Shown in pieces: positions 45,481-54,295 of a stretch of DNA of 64,000 nt. Both the position numbers and the translations under genes were made by a program. Under the pieces are notes generated by a model. That model saw only the letters and a program-made list of their open reading frames with translations. It was not told the origin of the DNA and ran no database searches. How positions within the stretch are numbered: the first letter of the stretch is position 1; every line of letters begins with the position of its first letter. The DNA comes from Tumebacillus algifaecis. Lineage in GTDB: Bacteria > Bacillota > Bacilli > Tumebacillales > Tumebacillaceae. The DNA lies in NCBI RefSeq assembly GCF_002243515.1, contig NZ_CP022657.1, positions 30,001 to 94,000 of the forward strand, written 5' to 3'.

Positions 45481-45951
45481 CTACCAGACGGCGACGACGC
45501 GGCGGGAGATAACCTGTCCTGGATACATCCCATACGGGCCGAAGCCGCCACCAACGCGGGTTGCCTGTCCAGCGCCAAAAGCTGCGCCACCAGGGCCCGA
45601 TTGTGCGAAACCGAACGATTGCGTGCCGAACGGTGAGGTCACGCCACCGCCGAGGCCAACGCCAGGGCCGGTAGTCGCGCCGATGCCGGTCGTCGTGCCA
45701 AACCGTGAAGTTGTCCCGCCAATGCCAAAACCTGCGCCTCCAGGGCCGGAAGCGGAAAAGCCAAGGCTTGCCCCTGTCCCAAACGGTCCGGTTACTCCAA
45801 AGCCACCTGCTGCAGCCGGACCTGTTGTGATTCCGGTTCCGAAGCTACTCGACGGGCCAGCACCCGGGAAAAATACGAGTTTTCCATCGATTTTACGGGC
45901 GTTCTTCCGAGTTGCTTTCTTGGTCGTACGTTTCTTGCTCTGCTTGCTCAA
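45481..45951 (-). CDS. Gly-rich low-complexity protein, possible spore-surface protein
   Basis: 156 residues. A very basic N-terminus (SKQSKKRTTKKATRKNARK) is followed by about 110 residues of Gly/Ala/Thr/Phe-rich sequence with recurrent GPGGAGFG, FGTG and TGPG units, ending YGMYPGQVISRRVVAVW. There is no signal peptide. Similar proteins in spore formers are often coat or crust components; that is a guess. I prefer the TTG at 45951 (AGGAG 10 bases upstream) over a GTG three codons earlier that nearly touches the ribosome binding site. Confidence 0.65.
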   Translation of the reverse strand: MSKQSKKRTTKKATRKNARKIDGKLVFFPGAGPSSSFGTGITTGPAAAGGFGVTGPFGTGASLGFSASGPGGAGFGIGGTTSRFGTTTGIGATTGPGVGLGGGVTSPFGTQSFGFAQSGPGGAAFGAGQATRVGGGFGPYGMYPGQVISRRVVAVW

Positions 45952-46035
45952 GTCTGTCACGCTCCTGTTATAAAGTAGTCATTCATTGAAGATCTGAGCC
46001 CCGCCGATGAAGGCAGGGCTTCAGATCAAGAGATA

Positions 46036-46152
46036 CTAACGGCACTCAACATGAGTGGTTTGCACCGGATAGCAGTTCGGGATCAGCAGGAAGAAGAGCA
46101 CGAAGATGATCAAAAAGACAACTGCCCAGCGAGTGTAAGCTCCAAATGCCAT
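46036..46152 (-). CDS. Small single-span peptide (YjcZ-like sporulation type)
   Basis: 38 residues, MAFGAYTRWAVVFLIIFVLF then FLLIPNCYPVQTTHVECR. One hydrophobic span with a short cysteine-containing tail resembles the YjcZ/small-sporulation membrane peptides of Bacillales. AGAGGTG lies 7 bases before the ATG. It is just upstream of, and codirectional with, the Gly-rich gene. A hairpin (about 45991-46028) follows its stop codon. Confidence 0.65.
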   Translation of the reverse strand: MAFGAYTRWAVVFLIIFVLFFLLIPNCYPVQTTHVECR

Positions 46153-46267
46153 AGAAAGTCACCTCTTTCGTTTTCGTTTGGCTGTACTAACAAGGTATGA
46201 GTGCTCTTTCATTCCGGCAATGATGAAATCGTCTATTCTGTTGTCTAAAAGTGAGGGTTCCGAGCCC

Positions 46268-46592
46268 ATGATCCCCGAACAGCTCAAGCGAACGATCCAA
46301 AGCGTTCATGGTGACCGCAGAACGGTTTGGATCGCCGCAATCGCCGTGACGATCACAGTCTGTGAGCAACGCTGGAAAAGAGGAGTTGGCGAAGCGCATC
46401 GACATCTTTTGCCGCACGTTGCAAGTGGAGCAAGTGGAGCAAGTGGAGCAAGTGGAGCAAGCGAAAGTGAGCGAAAGTGAGCGAAAGTGAGCGTTTGGGG
46501 GGCTGAGCATCTGGAGTTATCGGCGTGGTCGATGATCGTAGACGGGATGGAAAGGTTTGAAAAGACGTTGCAGAAAGCGCATCACTTATAAA
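46268..46592 (+). pseudogene. Remnant of an APH(6)-like aminoglycoside/hydroxyurea kinase
   Basis: The N-terminal piece IPEQLKRTIQSVHGDRRTVW and VCEQRW resembles the start of streptomycin-6-kinase-type phosphotransferases. It is followed directly, in another frame, by NAGKEELAKRIDIFCRTLQ, then back in the first frame by ELSAWSMIVDGMERFEKD, which resemble the C-terminal helices of the same family. The whole catalytic centre (HGD, DFG-like region) is missing and the frame changes at least twice. Small repeats, GCAAGTGGA x4 and GCGAAAGTGA x3, interrupt the middle. Recognised by eye only. Confidence 0.5.
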
Positions 46593-46668
46593 GAGATCGC
46601 GGAGGCAAAGGGCGTGTCGTTTGCCTAGATGCTGAAAGAAAACAGGATTGAAATGGAGGCCGCACACG

Positions 46669-47667
46669 ATGGGATTCAAACTGTCCGTTCTTGATCTTTG
46701 TCCGCTTGGCTCTGGCTTCACAGCGACCCAAGCGTTGGAAAATACGCTCGATCTCGCACGATTGGCCGATCAGCTCGGCTATGAGCGCTACTGGCTGGCC
46801 GAACATCACAACATGCCAGGCATCGCCAGCACCGCTCCGGAAATCATGATCGGTCAGGTGGCCCGCGTCACAGAGCGGATACGGGTCGGCTCTGGCGGGA
46901 TCATGCTGCCCAACCACACACCGCTCAAAGTGGTGGAAACCTTCAAAATGTTGGAAGCGCTGTTTCCGGGCCGAATCGATCTTGGTTTGGGGCGAGCGCC
47001 GGGAACGGACCCTTGGACCGCACAGGCGCTGCGCAAATCGAAAACGGACATCGGCCAAAACTTCCCCGAGCAGCTGATCGAACTGCTGTCGTTCGCAAGC
47101 GGTGAGTTTCCGGATGACCATCCGTACCGCAACATCAAAGCGGTGCCGGTCGAAACTGCGCTGCCTCCCGTCTGGTTGCTCGGCTCGAGCGATTTTAGTG
47201 CGATTCTCGCCGCAAAAGTTGGCCTGCACTTCGCCTTCGCGCACCATATTAACGATGCGGATGCTGTGCCTGCGATGCGCAGTTATCGCACCGATTTTCA
47301 GCCGTCACGGTGGCAACAAGAGCCGCATGCGCTCATCACCGTCTCGGCGATCTGCGCGGAAACGGAGGAAGAGGCCAACTATCATGCCAAGTCGCTCGAC
47401 CTGACCTTCCTGCGCCTGATCCATGGCACACCGGGCCTGTTGCCAACCCCTGAAGAAGCGATGGCCTACGAATACACAGCAGATGACCGCCTGCTGACTG
47501 GCTCTTTTCGCCATCGGTTGTTCGTCGGCACGCCGGAACAGGTGGGGCAGGGCATCGTTCAACTGATGGAACAAACCGGAGCGGATGAAGTGATGATCAA
47601 CAGCATGATTCACTCGCACACGGCACGAAAACGCTCCTATGAACTGTTGGCCAAGACACTCCTGTAG
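46669..47667 (+). CDS. LLM class flavin-dependent oxidoreductase (luciferase-like)
   Basis: 332 residues. [40 protein letters not shown] and [14 protein letters not shown] mark the bacterial-luciferase-like group 1 family (YtmO/YwcH-like) of FMN-dependent monooxygenases. The TIM-barrel is complete and the length usual. The substrate is unknown. The ATG at 46669 has GGAGG 9 bases upstream; a longer frame has no ribosome binding site. A terminator overlaps its stop codon. Confidence 0.92.
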   Translation: MGFKLSVLDLCPLGSGFTATQALENTLDLARLADQLGYERYWLAEHHNMPGIASTAPEIMIGQVARVTERIRVGSGGIMLPNHTPLKVVETFKMLEALFPGRIDLGLGRAPGTDPWTAQALRKSKTDIGQNFPEQLIELLSFASGEFPDDHPYRNIKAVPVETALPPVWLLGSSDFSAILAAKVGLHFAFAHHINDADAVPAMRSYRTDFQPSRWQQEPHALITVSAICAETEEEANYHAKSLDLTFLRLIHGTPGLLPTPEEAMAYEYTADDRLLTGSFRHRLFVGTPEQVGQGIVQLMEQTGADEVMINSMIHSHTARKRSYELLAKTLL

Positions 47668-47683
47668 CGGGGAGTGTCTTTTT
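47654..47683 (+). terminator. Terminator of the LLM oxidoreductase gene
   Basis: Stem AGACACTCC / GGAGTGTCT around the stop codon, followed by five T. Confidence 0.85.
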
Positions 47684-47853
47684 ATGCACGCCGAAACGTT
47701 GGCGGCAACACAGACGTTTTCCAGCGGGCGGTGGCGGGTGAAAGGCAACTGGTGGTTGAGCAAGTAGTTCGCGGTGTACGGCATGTCGTGCTTCAGCCAC
47801 CATTTCGCGATCCGGTCCGCCATGCCCAGCGATCTCATGGACGGTGACAGCAA
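47684..47853 (-). pseudogene. Possible 5' fragment of an unidentified gene
   Basis: On the minus strand GGAAGGGG precedes a frame reading MADRIAKWWLKHDMPYTANY and LLNHQLPFTRHRPLENVCVA, which looks protein-like, but beyond 47684 the frame only runs antisense through the LLM oxidoreductase gene. If real, the gene is truncated at the convergent terminator. I do not recognise the family. Confidence 0.25.
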
Positions 47854-47983
47854 CCCCTTCCGTCGTCCGGCGTGGGCGCTCGGCTGAATCAGGATGGTCG
47901 CTGTTCAGGCGAGCTTGTCATCCTCAGCCAAAAAGGGTGGGAACTGGTGCGACTAAATCAGGAAGGATCAGGAAAGAGTAGAC

Positions 47984-48012
47984 TTGTTATGCACTTGCGC
48001 ATCTGATATGCT
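47984..48012 (+). promoter_or_regulatory. Promoter of the ABC-F gene
   Basis: TTGTTA (47984-47989), 17 bp, TATGCT (48007-48012). It would start a leader of about 300 nt ahead of the ABC-F coding sequence. Confidence 0.7.
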
Positions 48013-48232
48013 CAAGACAACGATAAGGAAAGGTGGATTGGTTTTACGGACATGGACACTTTGTTTGTATTCTAAATGCCCCGCATCATTCAATAGGGTG
48101 TAGAATGCAAACGCGGCTTGCGATTCATGCAGGCGGCGGGTATGGGAGCAGTCTGTCTGCTTTTGGAGACTCGCAAAGTGAACCATGTGTAATCAACCGA
48201 TTCGCCGTTCGTTCGGCAATCTGTTCGTTGTC

Positions 48233-48263
48233 CCGTGGGCGCTTCTGCACCCACGGTTTTTTT
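48233..48263 (+). terminator. Transcription attenuator in the ABC-F leader
   Basis: Stem CCGTGGG / CCCACGG with a 10-base loop followed by seven T, only 51 bp before the ABC-F start and after a 220-nt leader. Intrinsic terminators here are typical of antibiotic-inducible ABC-F genes (such as vmlR), where ribosome stalling on a leader peptide prevents hairpin formation. Candidate leader frames begin near 48033 (GTG) and 48052 (ATG, 7 codons); neither has an ideal ribosome binding site. Confidence 0.8.
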
Positions 48264-48314
48264 GATGTAGGGGCCCTGTTGTCAATTTTCCAAAACGGGG
48301 AGTGACCTACAACG

Positions 48315-50048
48315 ATGATGGTACTTGTACAAGCACAAAAATTATATCAATCGATCGGTGCGAAAGAACTGATTCAACAAATCGAACTCGAAATCTGCGC
48401 GGGTGATCGCATCGGCCTGATCGGGCCAAACGGGGAAGGCAAATCAACCTTGATGCGATTGCTCGCAGGTGTAGACGAACCGGAGGGCGGCACGCTGCGC
48501 ATCTCCTGTGTGACGGGCTACATTCCGCAGTCACTGGAAAGCGAGGGCAGCTTGAACGTGACCGACTGGTTCGCCCGTCAGGACATCGTGCCGGACGCAA
48601 GCATCGCCAAGGAGCTCGGTGTCGGTGACCACGTATGGGAGCGCCCGCTGCATCAGTTGAGCGGCGGGGAGCAGACCAAGGTCGCTTTGGTGAAGGCGCT
48701 GAGCGTCAATCCGGAACTGCTATTGCTCGATGAGCCGACCAACCACCTCGACCTCGATGCGGTGCGCTGGTTGGAGCAAACGCTCAAAGGGCTGAGGATC
48801 GCGATGGTCATCATTTCCCATGACCGCCGTTTTCTGGACGAAGTGACCGACCTGACGTGGGAGCTGAAAAAAGGCCAGCTCACCACCTACTCGGGCAGCT
48901 ACAGCCAGTATGCGGCATGGGTTGCCGGGGAAAAGGAGCGCATCCAACAGGAGTATGATGAATACCTGAAAGAAAAAGAGCGCCTGCAAGAGACGATCTC
49001 CCGCAAGCAGCAATGGGCGGCCAAAGGGGAGCAAGGGCGCAAAGCGACCGATTCGTTTGCCAGACACCTCAAGGCGATAGACAAAGGCCGTGCCGCCAAA
49101 ACACAGCGGGTCATCAAAGCGATGCAGTACCGCCTTGATAGCATGGAACCGGAGGAAAAACCGGAACGGCAACTGGCCGCTCATGTGCGTTTTCTCGACA
49201 TCGAGCAATCGGAGCGAACCGTCTTGGTGCAAGGCGACGAGATCGCGTTTGGTTACGGGGAGCGGCAGTTGCTGGATGAGGTCAAGTTTGCAGTGGAAAA
49301 AGGGGACCGGATCGCGCTGATCGGGCCGAATGGTGCTGGCAAAACCACGCTTTTGAAAATGTTGACTGGGGAGCTGACTCCCCAAGCCGGGCACTTGCGC
49401 CTGACGCCTACCGCCAACTTGGGCTACTTCGATCAGGTATTCGCCACGCTTGATTTGGAGCGCAGTTTGCTCGACGATCTGTTGCAACTGGACGGTATGG
49501 ATCGCACGACCGCACGGGTCTTTCTTGGCAGTTTCCTCTTCCGCCAAGATGAAGTGTTCCGCAAACTGTCCACGTTGAGCTTTGGCGAGCGGGTGCGCTA
49601 TGTGTTCGTCAAACTGATCCTCTCCCGCAACAACCTGTTGGTGCTCGACGAGCCGTCGAACCATTTGGATATCGTGACGCGGGAAAAGGTGGAGGAAGCG
49701 CTCGCCGACTACCCTGGTGCGATTATCTGCGCCTCACATGACCGCTTTTTCCTTGAGAAGTTGACCAATAAAGTTTGGGAGCTTCGCGACGGGCGGCTCA
49801 CCGTCTATCCGTATGGCTTTCGCGAATATTGGGAGCGCAAGCAACAGACAAAGGCTGTCAAAAAGTCGGCGAAGAAGGTCAACAAACGCCAGCTACAGGA
49901 TGAAATTTTGCAAATTGAGACGCGGCTGGCACAGCTTTCTTGGGAGATGAGCACCGTACTCGACGAAGTGAAAAAACGGGAGCAGGACGCAGAATTTCTC
50001 GCCCTGAGCCGCCGCCGCAACCAGTTGCGCACCGACTTGAACGGCTGA
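48315..50048 (+). CDS. ABC-F ribosomal protection-type ATPase
   Basis: 577 residues, two ABC domains and no membrane spans. First domain: Walker A GPNGEGKST, signature LSGGEQTKVAL, Walker B LLLLDEPTNHLDL. Second: GPNGAGKTT, signature LSFGERVRYVF, LLVLDEPSNHLD. The interdomain linker contains a coiled-coil segment (EKERIQQEYDEYLKEKERLQ), and a C-terminal helical extension follows. Organisation and attenuated leader fit antibiotic-resistance ABC-F proteins (VmlR/Lsa/Vga group), which displace drugs from the peptidyl-transferase centre. The drug class cannot be told from sequence alone. Confidence 0.88.
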   Translation: MMVLVQAQKLYQSIGAKELIQQIELEICAGDRIGLIGPNGEGKSTLMRLLAGVDEPEGGTLRISCVTGYIPQSLESEGSLNVTDWFARQDIVPDASIAKELGVGDHVWERPLHQLSGGEQTKVALVKALSVNPELLLLDEPTNHLDLDAVRWLEQTLKGLRIAMVIISHDRRFLDEVTDLTWELKKGQLTTYSGSYSQYAAWVAGEKERIQQEYDEYLKEKERLQETISRKQQWAAKGEQGRKATDSFARHLKAIDKGRAAKTQRVIKAMQYRLDSMEPEEKPERQLAAHVRFLDIEQSERTVLVQGDEIAFGYGERQLLDEVKFAVEKGDRIALIGPNGAGKTTLLKMLTGELTPQAGHLRLTPTANLGYFDQVFATLDLERSLLDDLLQLDGMDRTTARVFLGSFLFRQDEVFRKLSTLSFGERVRYVFVKLILSRNNLLVLDEPSNHLDIVTREKVEEALADYPGAIICASHDRFFLEKLTNKVWELRDGRLTVYPYGFREYWERKQQTKAVKKSAKKVNKRQLQDEILQIETRLAQLSWEMSTVLDEVKKREQDAEFLALSRRRNQLRTDLNG

Positions 50049-50089
50049 CCACACCATCTGTTATTTTGATATTTCAAACGGCTGGTAAA

Positions 50090-50120
50090 CACAACCCCCT
50101 TTTCAAAAAAGGGGGTTGTG
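50090..50120 (+). terminator. Hairpin after the ABC-F gene
   Basis: Near-perfect stem CACAACCCCCTTTT / AAGGGGGTTGTG. It has no downstream T run on either strand, so it is at best a weak terminator. Confidence 0.55.
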
Positions 50121-50177
50121 CTGTTCGCGGCGAAAAGAGTACGAAGCGAAGGGGTAGGGGAAAATTGGAGGTGCTTC

Positions 50178-51797
50178 ATGAAAAAGAAATTGATGGCAGG
50201 GCTACTGACTGTCGCATTGCTGGCGGGCGTTCCGGCAGTGGCGAGTGCCAGTTACGCTGGCGTCGGCACAGGCACGCAGACGGTGCTGGGCCGTTCGGTG
50301 CAATTGGTCTATGTGAACTTAAACGATCAAAACCTCGAGGTGAAAGCAGTCTCATCGGAGGGGAAAGTAGGAGAGACCGAACCGCTGGCTGCTCTGGCAC
50401 AGCGTAACGGGGCGCTGGCGGCGATCAACGGCGGCTATTTTAACGCCTACTCGGATGGTCAGCCATTGACGGTGGTGCGCACGAATGGGAAATTTGTGCA
50501 CAACGGCAGTTTCGGGGCGGTGTTTGGCATCAACACGCTGAACCAACCGTATTTCGGACGGCTATACCCGACGATCGAAGGCAGCACCAAAGACTCGTGG
50601 AGCTGGCCCAACAATTGGTCGGCATGGGGGATCAATCATTATTATGACAACCCGAGCGCGATCACCATTCTCACGCCGGACGCGAAAAAGCGCACGCTGC
50701 CTGCCAGCGGCAAAACGGTCGTCGTCCAAAACGGCGTGGTCAGCAAAATTGTCAACGGCGACGCGGCCATTCCGTCCAATGGTTTTCTGGTGCATTTCGG
50801 TTCTAGCGTCGTCTCGTCGGCAAACGTCTTTAAAGTGGGGGAAAAAGCAGCCTACAAAATCACCTACCGTGGCTCATCGGGCAAAGCGGTCAACATGGAT
50901 GCGATCGGCAACATGATGGGCGGGGGCCCACTGTTGTTGTCCGGCGGGGCAGTGGTGGTCGATCCGATCGCTGAGAAATTTACCGATCCCAAACAAACAT
51001 CGCGGGACAGTCGTTCGACCAGGACCTTTATCGGCTGGCGTTCTGACAACCGTCTGGTGATGGGCACCGTGCCCAACGTGTCGGTCTACGAGTTGGCCGA
51101 CGTAGCCAAGGCGCTCGGACTGGTCCATGCCGTCGGGATGGACAGCGGGGCAACAGCAGGACTTTATGCGGATGGAAGCTATTTGACTACTCCGGGGCGC
51201 GAAGTGCCAAACGCGGTCATCGTCAGAAAACGCGATGCTTCGTCGGTCAACGCATCCGGCTATGTGGACGTATATCAAGATCATTATGCTTATGATGCGA
51301 TTGCCCGCTTGAAACAGAAAAGCGTGATGAACGGCGAACTGAACGGGACAGCGCGCTTCTTCAAACCGAGCCAAACGATGACCCGCGCCGAATTGGCGGC
51401 AGTGCTGACCAATGCGTTCGCTTTGCCTGCGGGCAAGCACACGTTTAGCGATGCTACAGGTTCGTGGTATGACAATTTCGCTGGAGCGGTGGTCAGCGCA
51501 GGCTACATGGCCGGTTACTCGGCGACCAAATTCGGCGGTGCCGATCCGGTGACCGAGGAGCAGATCGTCGCCATTCTGGCCCGCGTGCTCGCCAAAAACG
51601 GTGCGCCAGCCAACGCCAAAGACCTCTGGTTGCAAAATGCACCGAGCGCATGGGCGGATAAGGATGTGCACCTGGCGATCAAACAGGGTCTGATCGTCGA
51701 TGCTTTTGGCGACAAACCGTTTATGCCTTTGGAGGAAGCGAAGCGCTCCGGGGTTGCGGTGCTGCTTGATTCTGCGATGAGAAAGATCGGGAAGTAA
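50178..51797 (+). CDS. Secreted phosphodiester glycosidase (NAGPA domain) with SLH-like C-terminus
   Basis: 539 residues. Signal peptide MKKKLMAGLLTVALLAGVPA with cleavage near ASASYA. The central ~330 residues form the NAGPA/phosphodiester-glycosidase domain: NGALAAINGGYFNAYSDGQP, MDAIGNMMGGGPLLLSGG and HAVGMDSGATAGLYADG. The C-terminal 150 residues resemble surface-layer-homology repeats (MTRAELAAVLTNAFALP, FSDATGSWYDNFAGAVVSAG, DKDVHLAIKQGLI), which anchor proteins to pyruvylated wall polymer. Likely acts on wall or exopolymer phosphodiesters at the cell surface. The ATG at 50178 has GGAGGTG upstream. Confidence 0.9.
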   Translation: MKKKLMAGLLTVALLAGVPAVASASYAGVGTGTQTVLGRSVQLVYVNLNDQNLEVKAVSSEGKVGETEPLAALAQRNGALAAINGGYFNAYSDGQPLTVVRTNGKFVHNGSFGAVFGINTLNQPYFGRLYPTIEGSTKDSWSWPNNWSAWGINHYYDNPSAITILTPDAKKRTLPASGKTVVVQNGVVSKIVNGDAAIPSNGFLVHFGSSVVSSANVFKVGEKAAYKITYRGSSGKAVNMDAIGNMMGGGPLLLSGGAVVVDPIAEKFTDPKQTSRDSRSTRTFIGWRSDNRLVMGTVPNVSVYELADVAKALGLVHAVGMDSGATAGLYADGSYLTTPGREVPNAVIVRKRDASSVNASGYVDVYQDHYAYDAIARLKQKSVMNGELNGTARFFKPSQTMTRAELAAVLTNAFALPAGKHTFSDATGSWYDNFAGAVVSAGYMAGYSATKFGGADPVTEEQIVAILARVLAKNGAPANAKDLWLQNAPSAWADKDVHLAIKQGLIVDAFGDKPFMPLEEAKRSGVAVLLDSAMRKIGK

Positions 51798-51804
51798 AAA
51801 AATG

Positions 51805-51839
51805 AACCCCTGCCAGAGCTTAGCTGTGGCAGGGGTTTT
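51805..51839. terminator. Terminator between convergent genes
   Basis: Perfect 11-bp stem AACCCCTGCCA / TGGCAGGGGTT with T after it on the plus strand and A/T-rich sequence on the other side. Confidence 0.88.
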
Positions 51840-51873
51840 GCTTTGGGACGAGGTCGATGTGTGATCCACTTGG

Positions 51874-52242
51874 TCAGACCGATGCTTGTTCCAAATCCTC
51901 GATCAGATCATCCGCATGTTCCATGCCGACAGATACGCGCATTAGATTGGGCGGTGTTTTGCTATCAGGCCATTCAATCGAAGCTCGATGTTCCAACAGG
52001 CTTTCGGTGCCGCCTAATGAGGTGGCCCGAGTAAAAATTTTCACCTGTGCGGCGATCTTCATCGCGGCCTCGGCACCGCCTGCGCCTTGAAGGGCGCGGA
52101 TCGTGCCGATCAGTGCGCTGTCCTTCTTAGCCACCAGCATGCCCCCCAGCACATCGCTATGACCGCCTAAGTAATTCGTACTGGCGTGCCTGATCAGGTC
52201 GGCACCCAGCTCATCCTCGACCCTTCCATCTGTCATCCTCAT
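51874..52242 (-). pseudogene. Degraded trans-sulfuration enzyme (cystathionine gamma-synthase/lyase type)
   Basis: The frame preserves the region around the PLP site, LGADLIRHASTNYLGGHSD, then VLGGMLVAKKDSALIG, and jumps straight to the C-terminal part KIFTRATSLGGTESLLEHRA and PPNLMRVSVGMEHADDLIED. The first ~190 residues and about 100 residues in the middle are absent. The catalytic PLP lysine (normally in SATKYLGG) is asparagine. It cannot be an active enzyme. Confidence 0.88.
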
Positions 52243-52280
52243 GGTCTATGCTACTTGGTCAATCCGCGCACCTGCTCCCG

Positions 52281-52865
52281 CTACAGAAACCTTGCTTCCA
52301 ACACCCGATACGCTTTTTGCAACGCCTTGAAGATCTGGACATCTCCGCCCTGATCAGGGTGGTACTGCGCGGCCAACTCGCGATACTTCTTCTTCACTTC
52401 CACCCAACTTGCACTCGCCGTCAAACCGAGCACCTCATAGGCGAGCAAAGCGTTCTCCTGCGCATCTTCGCGCTGCGAGGTGGTCTTGCGCACCTCAGTA
52501 TGCTGGATCGCCGCTTGTACTTGTGCAATCCGCTCTGCCCGCACCTCGGGTGACATCCGCGCCCACAGTCGAACCACATCCGGATTTTCAATGTCTACTA
52601 GCAACATCAGGTGGGCGTAGGAAGGGAGGCCCTTCAGCAGTTCGGCAGTCAAGCGACCTCCTTTTACCAACAGCCGAATCGTCCGCGCATCGCTTGCTGG
52701 CAACTGATGCCACCACTGTTCAGCCCGCAGCGCGGCCACATCGTCCGTCAGCTCCTGCAAGTGGGTTTGCCAGTGCAACAATTGCCCATGCAGTTTGCCA
52801 AGCTCCGCATCGGACAACTTCTCCAGATCGAGGGCGCGCAACCTCTGTATCGTCTCATCAAGCAT
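52281..52865 (-). CDS. Protein with C-terminal J domain
   Basis: 194 residues. The N-terminal 120 residues are helical with no known domain (LEKLSDAELGKLHGQLLHW); the C-terminal ~60 residues form a J domain, YEVLGLTASASWVEVKKKYR and AAQYHPDQGGD, with the HPD motif needed to stimulate DnaK ATPase. A J domain at the C-terminus is unlike classical DnaJ and suggests a specialised DnaK adaptor. The start at 52865 has GTGGGG upstream. It is monocistronic. Confidence 0.8.
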   Translation of the reverse strand: MLDETIQRLRALDLEKLSDAELGKLHGQLLHWQTHLQELTDDVAALRAEQWWHQLPASDARTIRLLVKGGRLTAELLKGLPSYAHLMLLVDIENPDVVRLWARMSPEVRAERIAQVQAAIQHTEVRKTTSQREDAQENALLAYEVLGLTASASWVEVKKKYRELAAQYHPDQGGDVQIFKALQKAYRVLEARFL

Positions 52866-52963
52866 CAAGATCCCCACTTTCTTTTTCCGATCCTCTTCTT
52901 GCTATTATCTTAGCACAGCCGAATATTACTTACGAATTGAAGGACAAGTCAGTAAACTTAGGG

Positions 52964-52992
52964 TTGACTTTAAGAATGACGATTGGTATAAA
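52964..52992 (+). promoter_or_regulatory. Promoter of the nucleotidyltransferase-dehydrogenase pair
   Basis: TTGACT (52964-52969), 17 bp, TATAAA (52987-52992), in an AT-rich 190-bp region before the next gene (53107). Confidence 0.82.
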
Positions 52993-53106
52993 TAATTTCA
53001 TGGGTTTAATTACATTTATAATTGTACGGATACATAAACTATCAAGGTCAATCGAGTAAAATTATAGAAAAGAATTTGTAAATACAAACTTGGAGGGAAC
53101 CTGCAC

Positions 53107-54288
53107 ATGACCACACCACATAACATTTGCCTCAATTCTGTCTTTCTTACCGAACAGATCAAATTGGACCTCAACCATATGTTGCACCATTATTTTGAGG
53201 AGGTCAGAAGCCTCTTCCAAGCGAAAGGCATCCCCGCTGTCGTTTACACCGGAGGATCGCTGGCCCGCCAAGAACCTTCGATCCGCTGGACAGAAGACGA
53301 CGAGTTGCGCCTGTTCTCCGACATCGATTTTGTCGTCCACACGACACTCGACTACCAAGCGGACCCGTGGCTAAAAAACTTGGAGTCCTACCTGAAACAG
53401 CACTATCCGCAGTTCAATTCGACGGTCGCACTCGTATCCGATCTGTCCAATGCCAGCGGCTTTTTCTCCCGAGATATCGCGCTGGCGCAGCGCTATCCGA
53501 TCTACGAGTCCTTTCAGGTGGAGCGCGTTGTGCCTGATGCTTTCGATGCCACACAAATGTTTAACGTGATGATCCATCAAATCTCCAACACCTTTTTGCA
53601 CCCGCAGTGGAGCGGACTCAGCAAAGGTGCCTACTTCCGACCTGAAGCGCGCTACCATTACATCAAGTTGATCCTCGAATGCCTGCGCACCCAATTTCGC
53701 CATGCCGAGGACGATGTGGTCGGCTATTACAGCGTCTACTACAAACGAAATGACCCGCGCCTCCAGCACATCCTCGACCCTGAAAGTATCGCCATCCTGA
53801 TCGAAGCGCGCGAACTGTTCGGCACTTTAGAGCTCCCAGAGCTTGACATCATCAAGATTCTCAAAGCTTCGATGCTGATCCACTTGGGCTTCGATCGCAC
53901 AGACGTCACCGATCAAGAACTGCGCGATCGGCTTGAGGAACTTTCGCTCCGCTCATCACACATCATTCCGTCCTATCGCTATGCACTGCTTGCGCTCATG
54001 TTCTCGCTTGGCGAAGACCGCGCAGGCCAACAAGCCTATCTCGCCCTGTTCTCGGAGATTTTGCGCCGCATGGAGACGACCGACATCATCGCTGTCAAAG
54101 CGGACCTGCATATCCTGACTGACAACACATGGAGCGAGCCGCTCACCTTGCACAATGACGCCTTTCGCGAACTGCTCAAAACGCTGATCTTGTTGCGTCG
54201 TGACTATGTTCGCCAATGGCGCAGACAAGTGACAGGTGAGGACAAAATTCCCGATCTTTACAACGACCTCCTACCAGCAAAGGGGTGA
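53107..54288 (+). CDS. Nucleotidyltransferase-fold protein
   Basis: 393 residues. The pol-beta-type NTase signature is present: GGSLARQE (49-56) and SDIDFVVHT (71-79) with the D-x-D pair. The remaining 310 residues are helical and do not match a family I know; aminoglycoside-nucleotidyltransferase-like enzymes are one possibility. GGAGGG precedes the ATG. It lies 7 bp before the dehydrogenase gene, so the two are cotranscribed from the promoter at 52964. The acceptor substrate is unknown. Confidence 0.72.
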   Translation: MTTPHNICLNSVFLTEQIKLDLNHMLHHYFEEVRSLFQAKGIPAVVYTGGSLARQEPSIRWTEDDELRLFSDIDFVVHTTLDYQADPWLKNLESYLKQHYPQFNSTVALVSDLSNASGFFSRDIALAQRYPIYESFQVERVVPDAFDATQMFNVMIHQISNTFLHPQWSGLSKGAYFRPEARYHYIKLILECLRTQFRHAEDDVVGYYSVYYKRNDPRLQHILDPESIAILIEARELFGTLELPELDIIKILKASMLIHLGFDRTDVTDQELRDRLEELSLRSSHIIPSYRYALLALMFSLGEDRAGQQAYLALFSEILRRMETTDIIAVKADLHILTDNTWSEPLTLHNDAFRELLKTLILLRRDYVRQWRRQVTGEDKIPDLYNDLLPAKG

Positions 54289-54295
54289 TCTCGTC

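Noticed and set aside
51874-52242. Functional cystathionine gamma-synthase
   Set aside because: Catalytic lysine replaced and two large parts missing; called a pseudogene.
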